This document shows, piece after piece, positions 18,720 to 27,891 of a DNA stretch of 64,000 nucleotides. Origin of the DNA: Arthrobacter beigongshangensis (GTDB taxonomy: Bacteria > Bacillota > Bacilli > Bacillales_A > Planococcaceae); contig NZ_JADHDX010000013.1 in the NCBI RefSeq assembly GCF_016820585.1, forward strand, positions 1-64,000. The letters run 5' to 3'. Made by a program: the position numbers and the translations under genes. Positions within the stretch are counted from its first letter, which is position 1, and every line of letters begins with the position of its first letter. The notes under the pieces were generated by a model. That model had not been told where the DNA came from. It worked only from the letters and a program-made list of their open reading frames with translations, and made no database searches.

Positions 18720-20273
18720 ATGGACATTTATGATAAAATTAATGAATTATATGATAAAAAAAGAACGATTGAACTTGGTGGCGGCGACGAGCGTATTGCC
18801 AAGCAGCATGAGAAAGGCAAGCTTACAGCCCGTGAACGAATTCATTTATTATTGGATCCAAACACCTTTGTTGAATTGAATCCTTTTGTAACACACCGGA
18901 CACGTGATTTTGGCATGGACAAGCTAGAAGGTCCTGGAGATGGCGTTGTTACAGGCTATGGTAAAATTGATGGACGACCAATTTATTTATTCTCCCAGGA
19001 TTTCACTGTTTTTGGTGGAGCACTTGGGGAAATGCACGCTATGAAAATTGCCAATGTCATGGATTTAGCAGCAAAAAATGGCGCGCCTTTCATTGGTTTG
19101 AATGATTCGGGTGGCGCCCGTATTCAGGAAGGTGTTGTATCGCTGGATGGCTACGGGGAAATTTTCTATCGGAATGCCATTTATTCAGGCGTTATTCCTC
19201 AAATTTCTGTCATTCTAGGACCTTGTGCAGGAGGAGCTGTCTATTCACCAGCCATTACAGATTTTGTTTTTATGACTGATGAGACAAGTCAGATGTTCAT
19301 CACTGGACCGAAAGTCATTGAAACGGTAACTGGAGAAAAAATTTCCTCTGAGGATCTCGGTGGTTCAAAAGTACATAACGCAATTAGTGGTAATGCACAT
19401 TTTCGTGGGAAAGATGAAGCGACTGTTTTGCAGGATGTTCGAAAATTATTGTCTTATTTACCGCAAAACAATACTGAAAAAACACCTGTTACCCCGTATA
19501 ATGAAGATGAAATGGAAGACTATCGTGCAGATTTGGCGGATGTTGTGCCATTTGAAACAACTCGACCTTATGATGTCCGTAAAGTGATTGACCAAGTGGT
19601 CGACACAGGGTCATTTATGGAAGTTCAAGCTGAATTTGCGAAAAATGCTGTTGTTGGATTTGCGCGGATGAAAGGCGAAACAATAGGACTTATTTGTAAC
19701 CAACCTAAAGTAATGGCAGGCGGTTTGGATATCAATTCATCTGATAAAATCGCGCGTTTCATTCGCTGCTGTGATTCCTTTAATATTCCATTGATTACAT
19801 TTGAAGATGTTACTGGCTTTTTCCCAGGTATTAAACAGGAGCATGGCGGTATTATTCGTCACGGCGCGAAGATTTTGTATGCGTATTCAGAGGCAACTGT
19901 ACCTAAAATGACTGTTATTTTGCGTAAGGCATTTGGCGGCGCTTATGTGGCCTTGAATTCAAAATCTATCGGCGCAGATATCGTCTATGCATGGCCTAAC
20001 GCGGAAATCGCTGTGATGGGTGCAGAAGGTGCAGCTAATATTATTTTCGCTCGTGATATTGCGAATAGTGATAAACCAGAACAAACACGCGCTGAAAAAA
20101 TCGAGGACTACCGTGAGAAATTCGCCAATCCCTATGTAGCAGCTTCTCATGGTATGGTGGATGATGTCATTGATCCACGAGAAACGCGCATTAAGTTACT
20201 ACAAGCACTAGATATGATGCGTAATAAACAAGAAGTAAGACCGAAAAAGAAACATGGCAATATCCCATTATAA
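18720..20273 (+). CDS. yqjD: Acyl-CoA carboxyltransferase beta chain (propionyl-CoA carboxylase type)
   Basis: Carboxyltransferase that moves CO2 from carboxybiotin to propionyl-CoA (or the reverse in decarboxylases). 517 residues, the usual length, with two crotonase-like halves. Visible motifs are LNDSGGARIQEGV, GPCAGGAVYSPAITDF in the N half and KAFGGAYVALNSK, VMGAEGAANIIF in the C half. The start follows AAAGGGGATTAAACA. It sits with epimerase upstream and near mutAB-meaB, so propionyl-CoA carboxylation is the likely role. No biotin carboxylase or biotin carrier gene lies next to it, so those parts must come from elsewhere. Confidence 0.9.
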   Translation: MDIYDKINELYDKKRTIELGGGDERIAKQHEKGKLTARERIHLLLDPNTFVELNPFVTHRTRDFGMDKLEGPGDGVVTGYGKIDGRPIYLFSQDFTVFGGALGEMHAMKIANVMDLAAKNGAPFIGLNDSGGARIQEGVVSLDGYGEIFYRNAIYSGVIPQISVILGPCAGGAVYSPAITDFVFMTDETSQMFITGPKVIETVTGEKISSEDLGGSKVHNAISGNAHFRGKDEATVLQDVRKLLSYLPQNNTEKTPVTPYNEDEMEDYRADLADVVPFETTRPYDVRKVIDQVVDTGSFMEVQAEFAKNAVVGFARMKGETIGLICNQPKVMAGGLDINSSDKIARFIRCCDSFNIPLITFEDVTGFFPGIKQEHGGIIRHGAKILYAYSEATVPKMTVILRKAFGGAYVALNSKSIGADIVYAWPNAEIAVMGAEGAANIIFARDIANSDKPEQTRAEKIEDYREKFANPYVAASHGMVDDVIDPRETRIKLLQALDMMRNKQEVRPKKKHGNIPL

Positions 20274-20286
20274 GGAGATGTACGAT

Positions 20287-21408
20287 TTGAATAAGCAAAG
20301 ATTATTGGATGAATTTTTTGAATTGGTTCAAATTGATTCGGAAACAAAGGATGAAGGACAAATTGCTGATATTTTAACAACAAAAATGAAGGCCCTTGGT
20401 TTTGATGTGAAAGAAGATGATTCGGCTGTTCGAAGTGGACATGGTGCGGGGAATCTGATTGCGACAATGAAAGGAACGGTGGAGGGAGTCGACCCGATTT
20501 ATTTCACTTGCCATATGGATACGGTCGTTCCGGGCATAGGCATTAAACCTGAACTTCGGGAAGACGGCTATATTTATTCTGACGGTACAACCATTCTTGG
20601 TGCGGATGATAAAGCCGGGATTGCAGCGTTATTTGAAATGGCGCGCACATTGAAAGAAAGTAAGCAGCCACATGGCGATATCCAATTTATCATTACAGCA
20701 GGTGAGGAAAGTGGACTTGCCGGTGCAAAGGAAATGGACACGTCGTTGATTACCGCAAAATATGGTTATGCAGTGGATAGTGATGGAAAAGTTGGCGGAA
20801 TCGTAACTGCAGCGCCACATCAAGCAAAGCTGCAGACGATGATTTATGGAAAAACGGCTCATGCAGGTGTTGCACCTGAAAAGGGTGTTTCCGCTATTAA
20901 TATTGCAGCCAAGTCAATAGCGGCTATGTCTCTTGGACGAATTGATGCAGAAACGACGGCCAATATTGGGCGCTTTACAGGTGGTCAAGCAACGAATATC
21001 GTCTGTGATGAAGTTCATATTTTGGCGGAGGCGCGCTCTATTAATCCTGATAAATTGAAGGAGCAAACAGAGCATATGGTGCGGACATATGAACGAACTG
21101 CCGAGTTGATGGGTGGAAAAGCTGAAACGGAAGTTAAAATCATGTATCCTGGATTTAGCTTCGCAGAGGATACGGAAGTAGTTCAAACTGCGATGCAGGC
21201 AATTCGCAATATCGGCCGCACGCCAGAGCTAATGACAAGTGGCGGTGGCAGTGACGGTAATATTTTCAACGGTGCAGGTATTCCGACAGTTACATTATCT
21301 GTCGGCTACGAGGAAATTCATACAAAAAATGAGCGGATGCCCGTTGAGGAATTAAATAAGTTAGCTGAGTTATTACTTGAAATTGTTCGTGTAACAGCAA
21401 ATGTCTAA
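20287..21408 (+). CDS. yqjE: M20 family peptidase, PepT-like (YqjE)
   Basis: Zinc-dependent aminoacyl or tripeptide peptidase of family M20. Metal-site segments run in order: CHMDTVVPG, LGADDKAGIA, AGEESGLAGAKEMD, AVDSDG, and the late HTKNERM histidine. TTG at 20287 is chosen because AAGGAG (20272-20277) gives a 9-nt spacer and the product then begins MNKQRLLDEFFELVQ, like B. subtilis YqjE; the ATG at 20278 abuts the ribosome site. 373 residues. It lies directly after yqjD, in the B. subtilis order, and is probably in the same operon. The exact substrate is not known. Confidence 0.88.
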   Translation: MNKQRLLDEFFELVQIDSETKDEGQIADILTTKMKALGFDVKEDDSAVRSGHGAGNLIATMKGTVEGVDPIYFTCHMDTVVPGIGIKPELREDGYIYSDGTTILGADDKAGIAALFEMARTLKESKQPHGDIQFIITAGEESGLAGAKEMDTSLITAKYGYAVDSDGKVGGIVTAAPHQAKLQTMIYGKTAHAGVAPEKGVSAINIAAKSIAAMSLGRIDAETTANIGRFTGGQATNIVCDEVHILAEARSINPDKLKEQTEHMVRTYERTAELMGGKAETEVKIMYPGFSFAEDTEVVQTAMQAIRNIGRTPELMTSGGGSDGNIFNGAGIPTVTLSVGYEEIHTKNERMPVEELNKLAELLLEIVRVTANV

Positions 21409-21422
21409 GGGAGGCGTTAAAA

Positions 21423-21899
21423 ATGAGTGATTTAAAGGCGGTTATTATCCAATGTGGCAACGAGGAGTATGCAATTGCGGTTGAAACGGTTGTATCTATT
21501 GAACGACTTGAGCAAGTAAACCGAATTCCACATTTACCTGACTACATGCTTGGTCTGATGCGGATTCGTGGAGAACTTGTTCCAATCATAGACTTTGAAC
21601 AAGTTTTGTATGGTAATAGTGCAAAAGGGCATGAGGAAGCACGTGTCGTCGTCGTTCAGACTGAGAATTTATTCATCGGGTTGCTGGTTTTGGATGCTAA
21701 GGAAATTCTCGATATTCCAGAAAATGTTATGACGTCCGCAGGATTGATGGCTTATTCGAGAACACAGTATTTCACAACCGTTGCAAATTTGGAAAATCGT
21801 ATGATTACAGTTGTCGATCCTGAGATTCTATCAAAAACGCTTGCTGGGATGGAAGAAATCAGTGAATATGTTCAAGAGCAATTAGCGCTGGAACAATAA
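21423..21899 (+). CDS. CheW-domain protein
   Basis: 158-residue stand-alone CheW-like adaptor; CheW couples chemoreceptors to CheA. The sequence runs through the SH3-like fold with EYAIAVETVVSIERLEQVNRIPHLP and GLMRIRGELVPIIDF, the usual CheW hallmark. AAGGGAGGCG precedes the ATG. No chemotaxis genes are nearby. It lies between yqjE and polY1, followed by its own terminator, so it may be an auxiliary CheW/CheV-like adaptor. Partner receptors cannot be inferred. Confidence 0.85.
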   Translation: MSDLKAVIIQCGNEEYAIAVETVVSIERLEQVNRIPHLPDYMLGLMRIRGELVPIIDFEQVLYGNSAKGHEEARVVVVQTENLFIGLLVLDAKEILDIPENVMTSAGLMAYSRTQYFTTVANLENRMITVVDPEILSKTLAGMEEISEYVQEQLALEQ

Positions 21900-21907
21900 C
21901 AATTACA

Positions 21908-21936
21908 ACCGGGTAGTATCATCTGCCCGGTTTTTG
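21908..21936 (+). terminator. Terminator after the CheW gene
   Basis: ACCGGG (21908-21913) pairs with CCCGGT (21926-21931), with a 12-nt loop and a TTTTT tail. Confidence 0.85.
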
Positions 21937-21969
21937 TAATCAACGGGAGAGCCAAGGAGGGAAGGGATC

Positions 21970-23142
21970 GTGACGTCGACTACAAGAGTGATTTTACATC
22001 TGGATATGAATAGTTTTTTCGCTTCTGTCGAACAAGCGCATGACCCATCCTTAAAGGGCATTCCGATGGCCGTCGCGGGTAATCCGAAAGAACGTCGAGG
22101 CATTTTAGTCACTTGCTCGTACGAAGCGAGGGCACGTGGTATTTATACAACAATGACTGTTGGAGAGGCGAAACGTCTTTGTCCAGAATTGGTCCTTGTC
22201 CCACCTGATCACGAAAAATACCGAATAGCTTCATCAGCTGTTTTCGACTTGCTACGCTCCTATACGGATCTTGTGGAACCGGTGTCGATTGACGAGGCCT
22301 ACATTGATATTACGGCCATCGGTGGATTAACAGATGCCGTCAAAATTGCATCTGATATGCAACTTCGCCTCCTACAGGAACTCGATTTGCCCTGTTCTAT
22401 CGGAATTGCACCGAATAAATTTTTGGCTAAAACCGCATCCGACATGAAAAAACCGATGGGGATTACGATTTTACGTAAACGGCAAGTTGAAGCAATCCTC
22501 TGGCCTTTGCCCGTTATTGAAATGCATGGCATTGGAAAAAGTACAGAGAAGAAATTGCAGACACTTGGTATCCAGACCATTGGTGATCTTGCCATTTCAG
22601 ATGAAATCAAAATCAAATCAACACTTGGTAAAAATGGCTTGAGACTTCGACAACGAGCAAATGGTATCGATAACCGCGTTGTTGACCCCGAAGCAGCTGA
22701 GGAACGAAAAAGTGTCGGTAGTTCAACGACATTAGCTATCGATGAAACAGAGTTGGATGCCTGCCTTAAAATTTTCAGTAGACTTGCCGGTAGCGTGGCG
22801 AAGCGGCTTGATAACAGACAGCTTGCAGGAACAGTCGTTATGATTCAACTGCGCACCGCTGACTGGCGAAATCAGACGCGCAGTCGCACGGTTTTAAATC
22901 CACTTTATAAAGAGCAAGATATCTATAAAGAAGCCGCAAATTTATTCAAAAAGTATTGGAATGGTGAGCCGATTCGATTGCTTGGCATTACAGTATCGAA
23001 TGTCATTCCGATACATGAACTACATGAACAGTTATCGTTCTATAATTTTGAAAAACATGCCAAAGAAGAACAAATGGATAGTCTTCTTACGCAATTAGAG
23101 CAAAAATTTGGTCCCGGCTCAGTGAAACGGGGCAATACATGA
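21970..23142 (+). CDS. polY1: DNA polymerase IV, Y family (PolY1)
   Basis: Translesion DNA polymerase of the DinB branch, 390 residues. Catalytic carboxylates are in LHLDMNSFFASVEQ at the N-terminus and VSIDEAYIDI near residue 105; the YEARARGI fingers motif and helix-hairpin-helix region (MHGIGKSTEKKLQTLGI) follow. The GTG start has AAGGAGGGAAGG upstream. Its place after yqjE and before rnz matches B. subtilis yqjH. No LexA box was seen just upstream, unlike polY2 in this window. Confidence 0.92.
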   Translation: MTSTTRVILHLDMNSFFASVEQAHDPSLKGIPMAVAGNPKERRGILVTCSYEARARGIYTTMTVGEAKRLCPELVLVPPDHEKYRIASSAVFDLLRSYTDLVEPVSIDEAYIDITAIGGLTDAVKIASDMQLRLLQELDLPCSIGIAPNKFLAKTASDMKKPMGITILRKRQVEAILWPLPVIEMHGIGKSTEKKLQTLGIQTIGDLAISDEIKIKSTLGKNGLRLRQRANGIDNRVVDPEAAEERKSVGSSTTLAIDETELDACLKIFSRLAGSVAKRLDNRQLAGTVVMIQLRTADWRNQTRSRTVLNPLYKEQDIYKEAANLFKKYWNGEPIRLLGITVSNVIPIHELHEQLSFYNFEKHAKEEQMDSLLTQLEQKFGPGSVKRGNT

Positions 23143-23158
23143 GAGGAGAGATGCTGTT

Positions 23159-24103
23159 ATGGAACTGCAATTTTTAGGGACAGGTGCAGGTATGCCGTCA
23201 AAAATACGTAATACATCAGCCCTTGTATTGAATTTGTCTGCCGAAGGGCGAGGCTACTGGCTATTCGATTGCGGCGAAGCTACGCAGCATCAAATTTTAC
23301 ATACCTCATTGAAACCACGAAAAATTAGCAAAGTGTTTATCACACATTTGCATGGTGATCATATTTTCGGCTTGCCAGGGTTAATTGGCTCACGATCATT
23401 TCTTGGTGGCAATGAACCACTTGATATATATGGGCCAGCGGGTCTTGAAGAATGGTTAGAAACAACGCTACGTATTACTAACACACATTTGAATTATGAG
23501 TTGCAGATTCATGAAGTTGGAGACGGCATTGTCGTTGAAGATGATGAATTTTTAGTTGTAGCAAACAGCCTACAGCATGTCATTCCATGTCTCGGTTATC
23601 GGATTGAACAAAAGCCACTGCCTGGAAAATTGCTTATTGATAAGGTGAAAGAAGCAGGAGTACCAAGTGGGCCGCTGTTGAAGCAATTAAAAGATGGGGA
23701 AGATGTGACCTTGGAGGACGGACGGGTTGTGCATAGTCAAGATGTTACCGGTGAACCACAGAATGGGTTTACAGTAGCTATCCTTGGTGATACAAGTTAT
23801 TGTGCGGCGGCTGTTGAGCTAGCACAAGCTGTAGACATTCTTGTCCACGAGGCCACATTTGATATGGAAACTGGAAATTTAGCGAAAGAGTATGGACATT
23901 CAACCATTGGTGACGCGGCGCGTGTGGCGAAGGAAGCAGGTGTGACAACGCTGATTGCCAACCATATTAGTGCGCGTTTCATGCCAAGTGATGTGGCGAA
24001 GCTCAAGGAACAAGGCGAGGCTATTTTTTCTACGCTACATATTGCGGAAGATTTTGTTCGATTTGAGTGGAAAGATGGGGCAGTAATTGAGTGCCGGTCA
24101 TAA
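23159..24103 (+). CDS. rnz: Ribonuclease Z
   Basis: Endonuclease that trims the 3' ends of tRNA precursors lacking an encoded CCA. 314 residues of the metallo-beta-lactamase fold. It has the zinc motif THLHGDHIFGLPGL, followed by LGDTSYCAAA, VHEATF and IANHISARF histidines. GAGGAGAG precedes the ATG. In B. subtilis rnz (yqjK) also follows yqjH, with gndA and zwf in between that are missing here. The last codons and the stop codon lie inside the first unit of a 21-bp repeat array. Confidence 0.94.
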   Translation: MELQFLGTGAGMPSKIRNTSALVLNLSAEGRGYWLFDCGEATQHQILHTSLKPRKISKVFITHLHGDHIFGLPGLIGSRSFLGGNEPLDIYGPAGLEEWLETTLRITNTHLNYELQIHEVGDGIVVEDDEFLVVANSLQHVIPCLGYRIEQKPLPGKLLIDKVKEAGVPSGPLLKQLKDGEDVTLEDGRVVHSQDVTGEPQNGFTVAILGDTSYCAAAVELAQAVDILVHEATFDMETGNLAKEYGHSTIGDAARVAKEAGVTTLIANHISARFMPSDVAKLKEQGEAIFSTLHIAEDFVRFEWKDGAVIECRS

Positions 24104-24199
24104 CTACATCTAAGACTGTCATAAAGTAGTTCGTGGCGGTCATAACTACATCTAAGACGGTCATAAAGTACTTCATGGCGGTCATAACGTCATCAGAAA
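24095..24199 (+). repeat. 21-bp-period tandem repeat at the 3' end of rnz
   Basis: Five units of 21 bp start at 24095, 24116, 24137, 24158 and 24179. The consensus start is CGGTCATAA, with alternating tails (units 1 and 3 share CTACATCTAAGA; units 2 and 4 share AGTA-TTC-TGG). This makes an exact 42-bp higher-order period. The first unit includes the rnz stop codon, and the last unit runs into the terminator stem. Confidence 0.85.
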
Positions 24200-24241
24200 C
24201 CCACTTTTCATAGTCAACGAGAAGTGGGTTTACGTTATGAC
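24181..24241. terminator. Bidirectional terminator between rnz and the YbaK gene
   Basis: Outer arms GTCATAACGT (24181-24190) and ACGTTATGAC (24232-24241) enclose the inner stem AAACCCACTT/AAGTGGGTTT, with a 6-nt bulge on the left side only. It is a long near-perfect hairpin between convergent genes, and the outer arm is formed from the last tandem-repeat unit. Confidence 0.8.
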
Positions 24242-24243
24242 TA

Positions 24244-24720
24244 TTATTTCACTGCAACAACTTGTCCCTTAGTCATGTTCTCCAACTCACTAGGCGTCAA
24301 TTGAAACACCGCTTTTGGATGTCCAGCTGCTGCCCAAATTGTGTAATATTGAAACAAATCTTCATCAATCAAGGTACGTACAGGATTCTTATGTCCCAAT
24401 GGTGGAACTCCACCGATAACAAATCCCGTCGTTTCACGGACAAAATCAGCATCTGCCTTCCCTAATTTTTCCCCCAATTGCTTGCCAATTAACTTTTCAT
24501 TGATCCGATTAACGCCGCTCGCTACAACTAACAGCGGCTCATTAGTACTTTTTAATCGAAAAATAATCGACTTGGCAATTTGGGCAACCTCACAGCCTAG
24601 GGCATCTGCCGCCTCTTGCGCTGTTCGTGCGCTATCCGTCAGTTTGATTACTTGGTTTGGATGCTGTAACTCCTGTAGCTTATCTTGTACAAGTTGCGAG
24701 CTAGACGTTAAATTTGGCAT
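24244..24720 (-). CDS. YbaK/ProX-type aminoacyl-tRNA deacylase
   Basis: 158-residue protein of the YbaK/EbsC family, which hydrolyses mischarged tRNAs such as Cys-tRNA-Pro in trans. Typical features are the mid-protein SIIFRLKSTNEPLLVVASG with a conserved lysine, RINEKLIGKQLG, and the glycine-rich IGGVPPLGHKNPVRTLIDEDL near residue 110. ATG at 24720 is chosen; a TTG 18 nt upstream is the alternative. It is convergent with rnz and shares the terminator. The exact tRNA specificity (YbaK, ProX or other) cannot be read here. Confidence 0.85.
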   Translation of the reverse strand: MPNLTSSSQLVQDKLQELQHPNQVIKLTDSARTAQEAADALGCEVAQIAKSIIFRLKSTNEPLLVVASGVNRINEKLIGKQLGEKLGKADADFVRETTGFVIGGVPPLGHKNPVRTLIDEDLFQYYTIWAAAGHPKAVFQLTPSELENMTKGQVVAVK

Positions 24721-24899
24721 GGTCTCCAATCCTTTCAAACAACTTCTTTTTTTATCTGAATAAATAGTTCATTGATTAATATATCACATTCTACTCCAAG
24801 CATTAAAGTGTATTGTCGATTAGTAAGGAGGTAATTGTTTTTTATATGGAGAATACATATAGTAGTGGAATAAAATCCCAGCAAACAGGAGGTAGAGAT

Positions 24900-25343
24900 A
24901 TGTTGAAAAAAATACTTGCGGTATTGGTTACACTAATCATTTTGACGGCGTGTTCACATAAAAAAACGGACAATTATGCATATGCGCTTAAAGGGGAGAG
25001 CGAACATTGGGAAAGTGAATATTTTGTCGAGGGAAGAGATGTCTGGAAAGAAAAAGATAACAGAACGACGTTTTCAAGCGATCATAATCATACATTTACA
25101 ATAATATACAAAGGGCCTTTAGAAGAGTTGTCATCGTTGAAAAACCTAGAGTATGCTTTTGAAGGAGCTGCGCATAGCGGGGGTGGATCACAGGAATTCG
25201 ATGAACCACCTATCTCCAAGATCCTTGTTTCACATAGAGGAGGAGGTGGCGGAGCAAGAGTGCAAAAAGATGGAGTTATTCATGTAACGATAAAATGGGA
25301 TACATTTGAAGAGTCCATTGAATTGCGTAATACAGGTAAATGA
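24900..25343 (+). CDS. Lipoprotein of unknown function
   Basis: 147-residue secreted lipoprotein. The signal peptide is MLKKILAVLVTLIILTAC with the lipobox LTAC, so the mature protein is anchored on the outer membrane face. The mature part is hydrophilic with a glycine run (RGGGGGAR) and an Ig-like beta pattern near the C-terminus (IHVTIKWDTFEESIEL). The ATG at 24900 has AGGAGGTAGAG upstream. A terminator follows. No family was recognised beyond a general resemblance to small Bacillus lipoproteins. Confidence 0.75.
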   Translation: MLKKILAVLVTLIILTACSHKKTDNYAYALKGESEHWESEYFVEGRDVWKEKDNRTTFSSDHNHTFTIIYKGPLEELSSLKNLEYAFEGAAHSGGGSQEFDEPPISKILVSHRGGGGGARVQKDGVIHVTIKWDTFEESIELRNTGK

Positions 25344-25365
25344 TTTTTACTAATATTTTACTCTA

Positions 25366-25408
25366 ATAGCCCCCAAAGGAATGATGCATTTTTATGGGGG
25401 CTATCTTT
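25366..25408. terminator. Terminator between the lipoprotein gene and namA
   Basis: ATAGCCCCCA (25366-25375) pairs with TGGGGGCTAT (25395-25404) in a perfect 10-bp stem followed by CTTT. It lies between convergent genes and probably serves both. Confidence 0.8.
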
Positions 25409-25415
25409 AAACTAG

Positions 25416-26435
25416 TTAAAAAAGCCAACCTCGCGCATACTGCTTAGGTGTCGGAACCTCCACACCAAGCTCTTTCGCAGCCGTATAAGCCCAGTACGGA
25501 TCACGTAGCAATTCGCGTGCCAATAACACGACATCCGCGCGTCCATTTTTCAATATTTCCTCCGCTTGAATGCCTGTTGTAATCAACCCGACCGCACCAG
25601 TTGCAATATCGGCACCTGCCTTGATAGTTTCCGAAAATGGTACTTGATAGCCAGGGAATACATCGATGGCTGCCGGGACAACTGCACCAGAGCTAACATC
25701 AATCAGGTCGACACCTTGCGCTTTCATCCACTGTGCCATTTCCACATAACTATCTGCTGTCAGTCCACCGTCTGCGTAATCATGCGCGGAAATACGAACG
25801 AAAAGGGGACCTTCCCAAACTGTCCGTATTTCATCGATCACTTCTCGCAACAGTCTATAGCGATTTTCTGCTGAGCCACCATATTCATCCGTTCGTTTAT
25901 TGGATAAAGGAGATAGAAATTCGTTAATGAGATAACCGTGTGCTGCATGGAGTTCAATGACATCGAATCCAGCTTTTTTCGCACGGACGGCTCCTTCTTT
26001 AAATGCTTGCACGGTTTCCTTAATATCCTTTATAGTCATCGCGACTGGTACCCGATAGCTGTCACTGAATGCAATAGCAGATGGTGCATAAATATCGCCT
26101 TCGACTGTAGCTTTCCTTCCAGCATGTGCAAGCTGAATGCCAGTTTTGGCTCCATGCTGCTGCATCAAACGAACTGCTTCTGCCAATCCTTCCACATGCT
26201 CATCGCTCCAAATGCCAAGATCTTGCGCTGAAATCCGTCCTGCCGGCTGCACCGCAGTCGCTTCAACAATAATCAACCCAACTTGCCCTACAGCACGTGT
26301 AGCATAGTGAATCTTATGCCAATCCTCAACTTGGCCCTCCTCATTGAAACTTGAATACATACACATCGGCGCCATAACGATGCGGTTTTTAAATGTCGTG
26401 TTACGTATTGTGATTGGTTCAAATAATTTAGCCAT
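25416..26435 (-). CDS. namA: NADPH dehydrogenase NamA (old yellow enzyme, YqjM)
   Basis: FMN-dependent ene-reductase of electrophilic alkenes, linked to oxidative-stress detoxification. 339 residues, the YqjM length. It carries the YqjM-type cysteine near the flavin ([10 protein letters not shown]), QLAHAGRKA, the histidine motif [34 protein letters not shown], and a C-terminal phosphate-binding region ([14 protein letters not shown]). In B. subtilis it lies two genes past rnz (yqjK-yqjL-yqjM), consistent with the backbone order here, although the strand is reversed. Confidence 0.93.
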   Translation of the reverse strand: MAKLFEPITIRNTTFKNRIVMAPMCMYSSFNEEGQVEDWHKIHYATRAVGQVGLIIVEATAVQPAGRISAQDLGIWSDEHVEGLAEAVRLMQQHGAKTGIQLAHAGRKATVEGDIYAPSAIAFSDSYRVPVAMTIKDIKETVQAFKEGAVRAKKAGFDVIELHAAHGYLINEFLSPLSNKRTDEYGGSAENRYRLLREVIDEIRTVWEGPLFVRISAHDYADGGLTADSYVEMAQWMKAQGVDLIDVSSGAVVPAAIDVFPGYQVPFSETIKAGADIATGAVGLITTGIQAEEILKNGRADVVLLARELLRDPYWAYTAAKELGVEVPTPKQYARGWLF

Positions 26436-26599
26436 GTTTTTTTCAATCCTCTCAATTGCTTTTCATCATCAGTATAGCAAAGGGACAAGACGATAGCTGT
26501 GTATGTTGCTTGTGAAATGCATCCTTTTCAGCCGCTCAGCAGGAGAAATAGTGTCTTATGTAGAAGTTTGTCAAGTATAAGAAAAGGGAGTGATTGGAA

Positions 26600-27142
26600 G
26601 TGCAAGCGTTATTAGTCATTGATGTTCAAAATGGTATTGTGAATCTCGGAGATTTCCAACAAGAATTAGCACACATGGTGACGATTATTAAGGATTTCAA
26701 AAGTCAGGATAAACCTGTAATTTTCGTTAGACATTTTGATGATGCTAAGGAAAGCCCGTTGCACAAAAACTCTGTTGGCTCTGAGCTACATCCTTCGTTG
26801 AAAGAATACGCTGATTGTGTTGTTGAAAAACAAACACCAAGCTCCTTCTTTAACACAAATTTGGCCTCATTGCTAGAAGAATTGGGCGTAAAGCATCTGT
26901 TCATAACGGGCTTTAACACCGAGTTTTGCTGTATGTTTACCGCTATTTCTGCATTTGACAGGGGCTATAAAGTGACTTTTATTGAAAACGCAACGGGAAC
27001 GGTCAATACAGATGAAACGTATGAGATGGAAGGGTTGGATATTCGAGATTTCATCGGGACTGTTTTGCACTGGTCGGATGTCATTGAGGTGTTGGATTTT
27101 GAGGAATATGTTGAACAATATTCATTGAATAAAACCATCTAA
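26600..27142 (+). CDS. Isochorismatase-family cysteine hydrolase
   Basis: 180-residue hydrolase. The catalytic triad of the family is visible: Asp in LLVIDVQNG, Lys in VVEKQTPSSFFN, and Cys in GFNTEFCCMFTA. The fold is shared by nicotinamidases and isochorismatases, so the actual amide or ester substrate is open. GTG at 26600 is preferred over TTG at 26594 from its spacing to GGGAG. A terminator follows. It begins the accessory region between namA and proI. Confidence 0.8.
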   Translation: MQALLVIDVQNGIVNLGDFQQELAHMVTIIKDFKSQDKPVIFVRHFDDAKESPLHKNSVGSELHPSLKEYADCVVEKQTPSSFFNTNLASLLEELGVKHLFITGFNTEFCCMFTAISAFDRGYKVTFIENATGTVNTDETYEMEGLDIRDFIGTVLHWSDVIEVLDFEEYVEQYSLNKTI

Positions 27143-27167
27143 AGGGGCAATTATGCCACTTTTTTTG
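27141..27167 (+). terminator. Terminator after the isochorismatase-like gene
   Basis: AAAGGGGCA-ATTA-TGCCACTTT makes an 8-pair stem with one mismatch, followed by a run of seven Ts. Confidence 0.7.
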
Positions 27168-27258
27168 TGATTCGCTTAATTAAAAGAAAAATTTGGAACT
27201 TTAGAAATTCGTAGCTCGTCTACATACATAGTTTGTACAACGAAAGCAGGTGCACGTG

Positions 27259-27876
27259 ATGAGTTATCAATGGTTGGAATGGGCACAACGAATCCAAGCC
27301 TTATCACAATCGGGTTTAGCCTTTTCAAAGGATATTTATGACATCGAGCGTTATGAAGAATTACGTAGGATTAGTGCGGAAATCATGGTGGAACACACAG
27401 AGTTAGAGATGCAAAAAATCAAAGATTTATTTCTGAGTGACACGGGCTACCAAACGCCTAAAGTGGATGTACGTGGCGTCATTTTTCAGGATGATAAGAT
27501 CTTAATGGTCAAGGAAAAGTTGGATGATCGATGGTCATTACCTGGCGGGTTTTGCGATATTGGCTTGTCTGCTTCTGAAAATATTATTAAGGAAATCAAA
27601 GAAGAATCTGGCTATGATGCAGTGCCGACGAAACTGCTTGCAGTGTGGGATAAAAACAAACATCCACATCCACCAGAGGCTTTTCATTATTATAAGCTAT
27701 TTATCCAATGCGAAATTATCGGAGGACAGCCGCTGACGGGTATTGAAACGAGTGATATCCAGTTTTTCTCCGAAAGCGATATCCCAAGCTTGTCGGCTAA
27801 CAGAGTAGTCGAGTCACAAATTAAAACCCTTTTTGAAATTTCAAGGGACCCTAACAAGGAAACGTTATTTGATTGA
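27259..27876 (+). CDS. Nudix hydrolase with YjhB-type N-terminal domain
   Basis: 205-residue protein. The first 65 residues (YQWLEWAQRIQALSQSGLAF and following) match the helical N-terminal domain found in YjhB-type ADP-sugar/nucleoside-diphosphate Nudix hydrolases. The Nudix box near residue 95 reads GGFCDIGLSASENIIKEIKE then ESGY; the leading Glu is shifted and Arg is Lys, variants usual for this subgroup. ATG at 27259 or the GTG at 27250 could be the start. Substrate is likely an X-linked nucleoside diphosphate, but this is family inference. Confidence 0.82.
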   Translation: MSYQWLEWAQRIQALSQSGLAFSKDIYDIERYEELRRISAEIMVEHTELEMQKIKDLFLSDTGYQTPKVDVRGVIFQDDKILMVKEKLDDRWSLPGGFCDIGLSASENIIKEIKEESGYDAVPTKLLAVWDKNKHPHPPEAFHYYKLFIQCEIIGGQPLTGIETSDIQFFSESDIPSLSANRVVESQIKTLFEISRDPNKETLFD

Positions 27877-27891
27877 GTGGGGGAGATAGAT

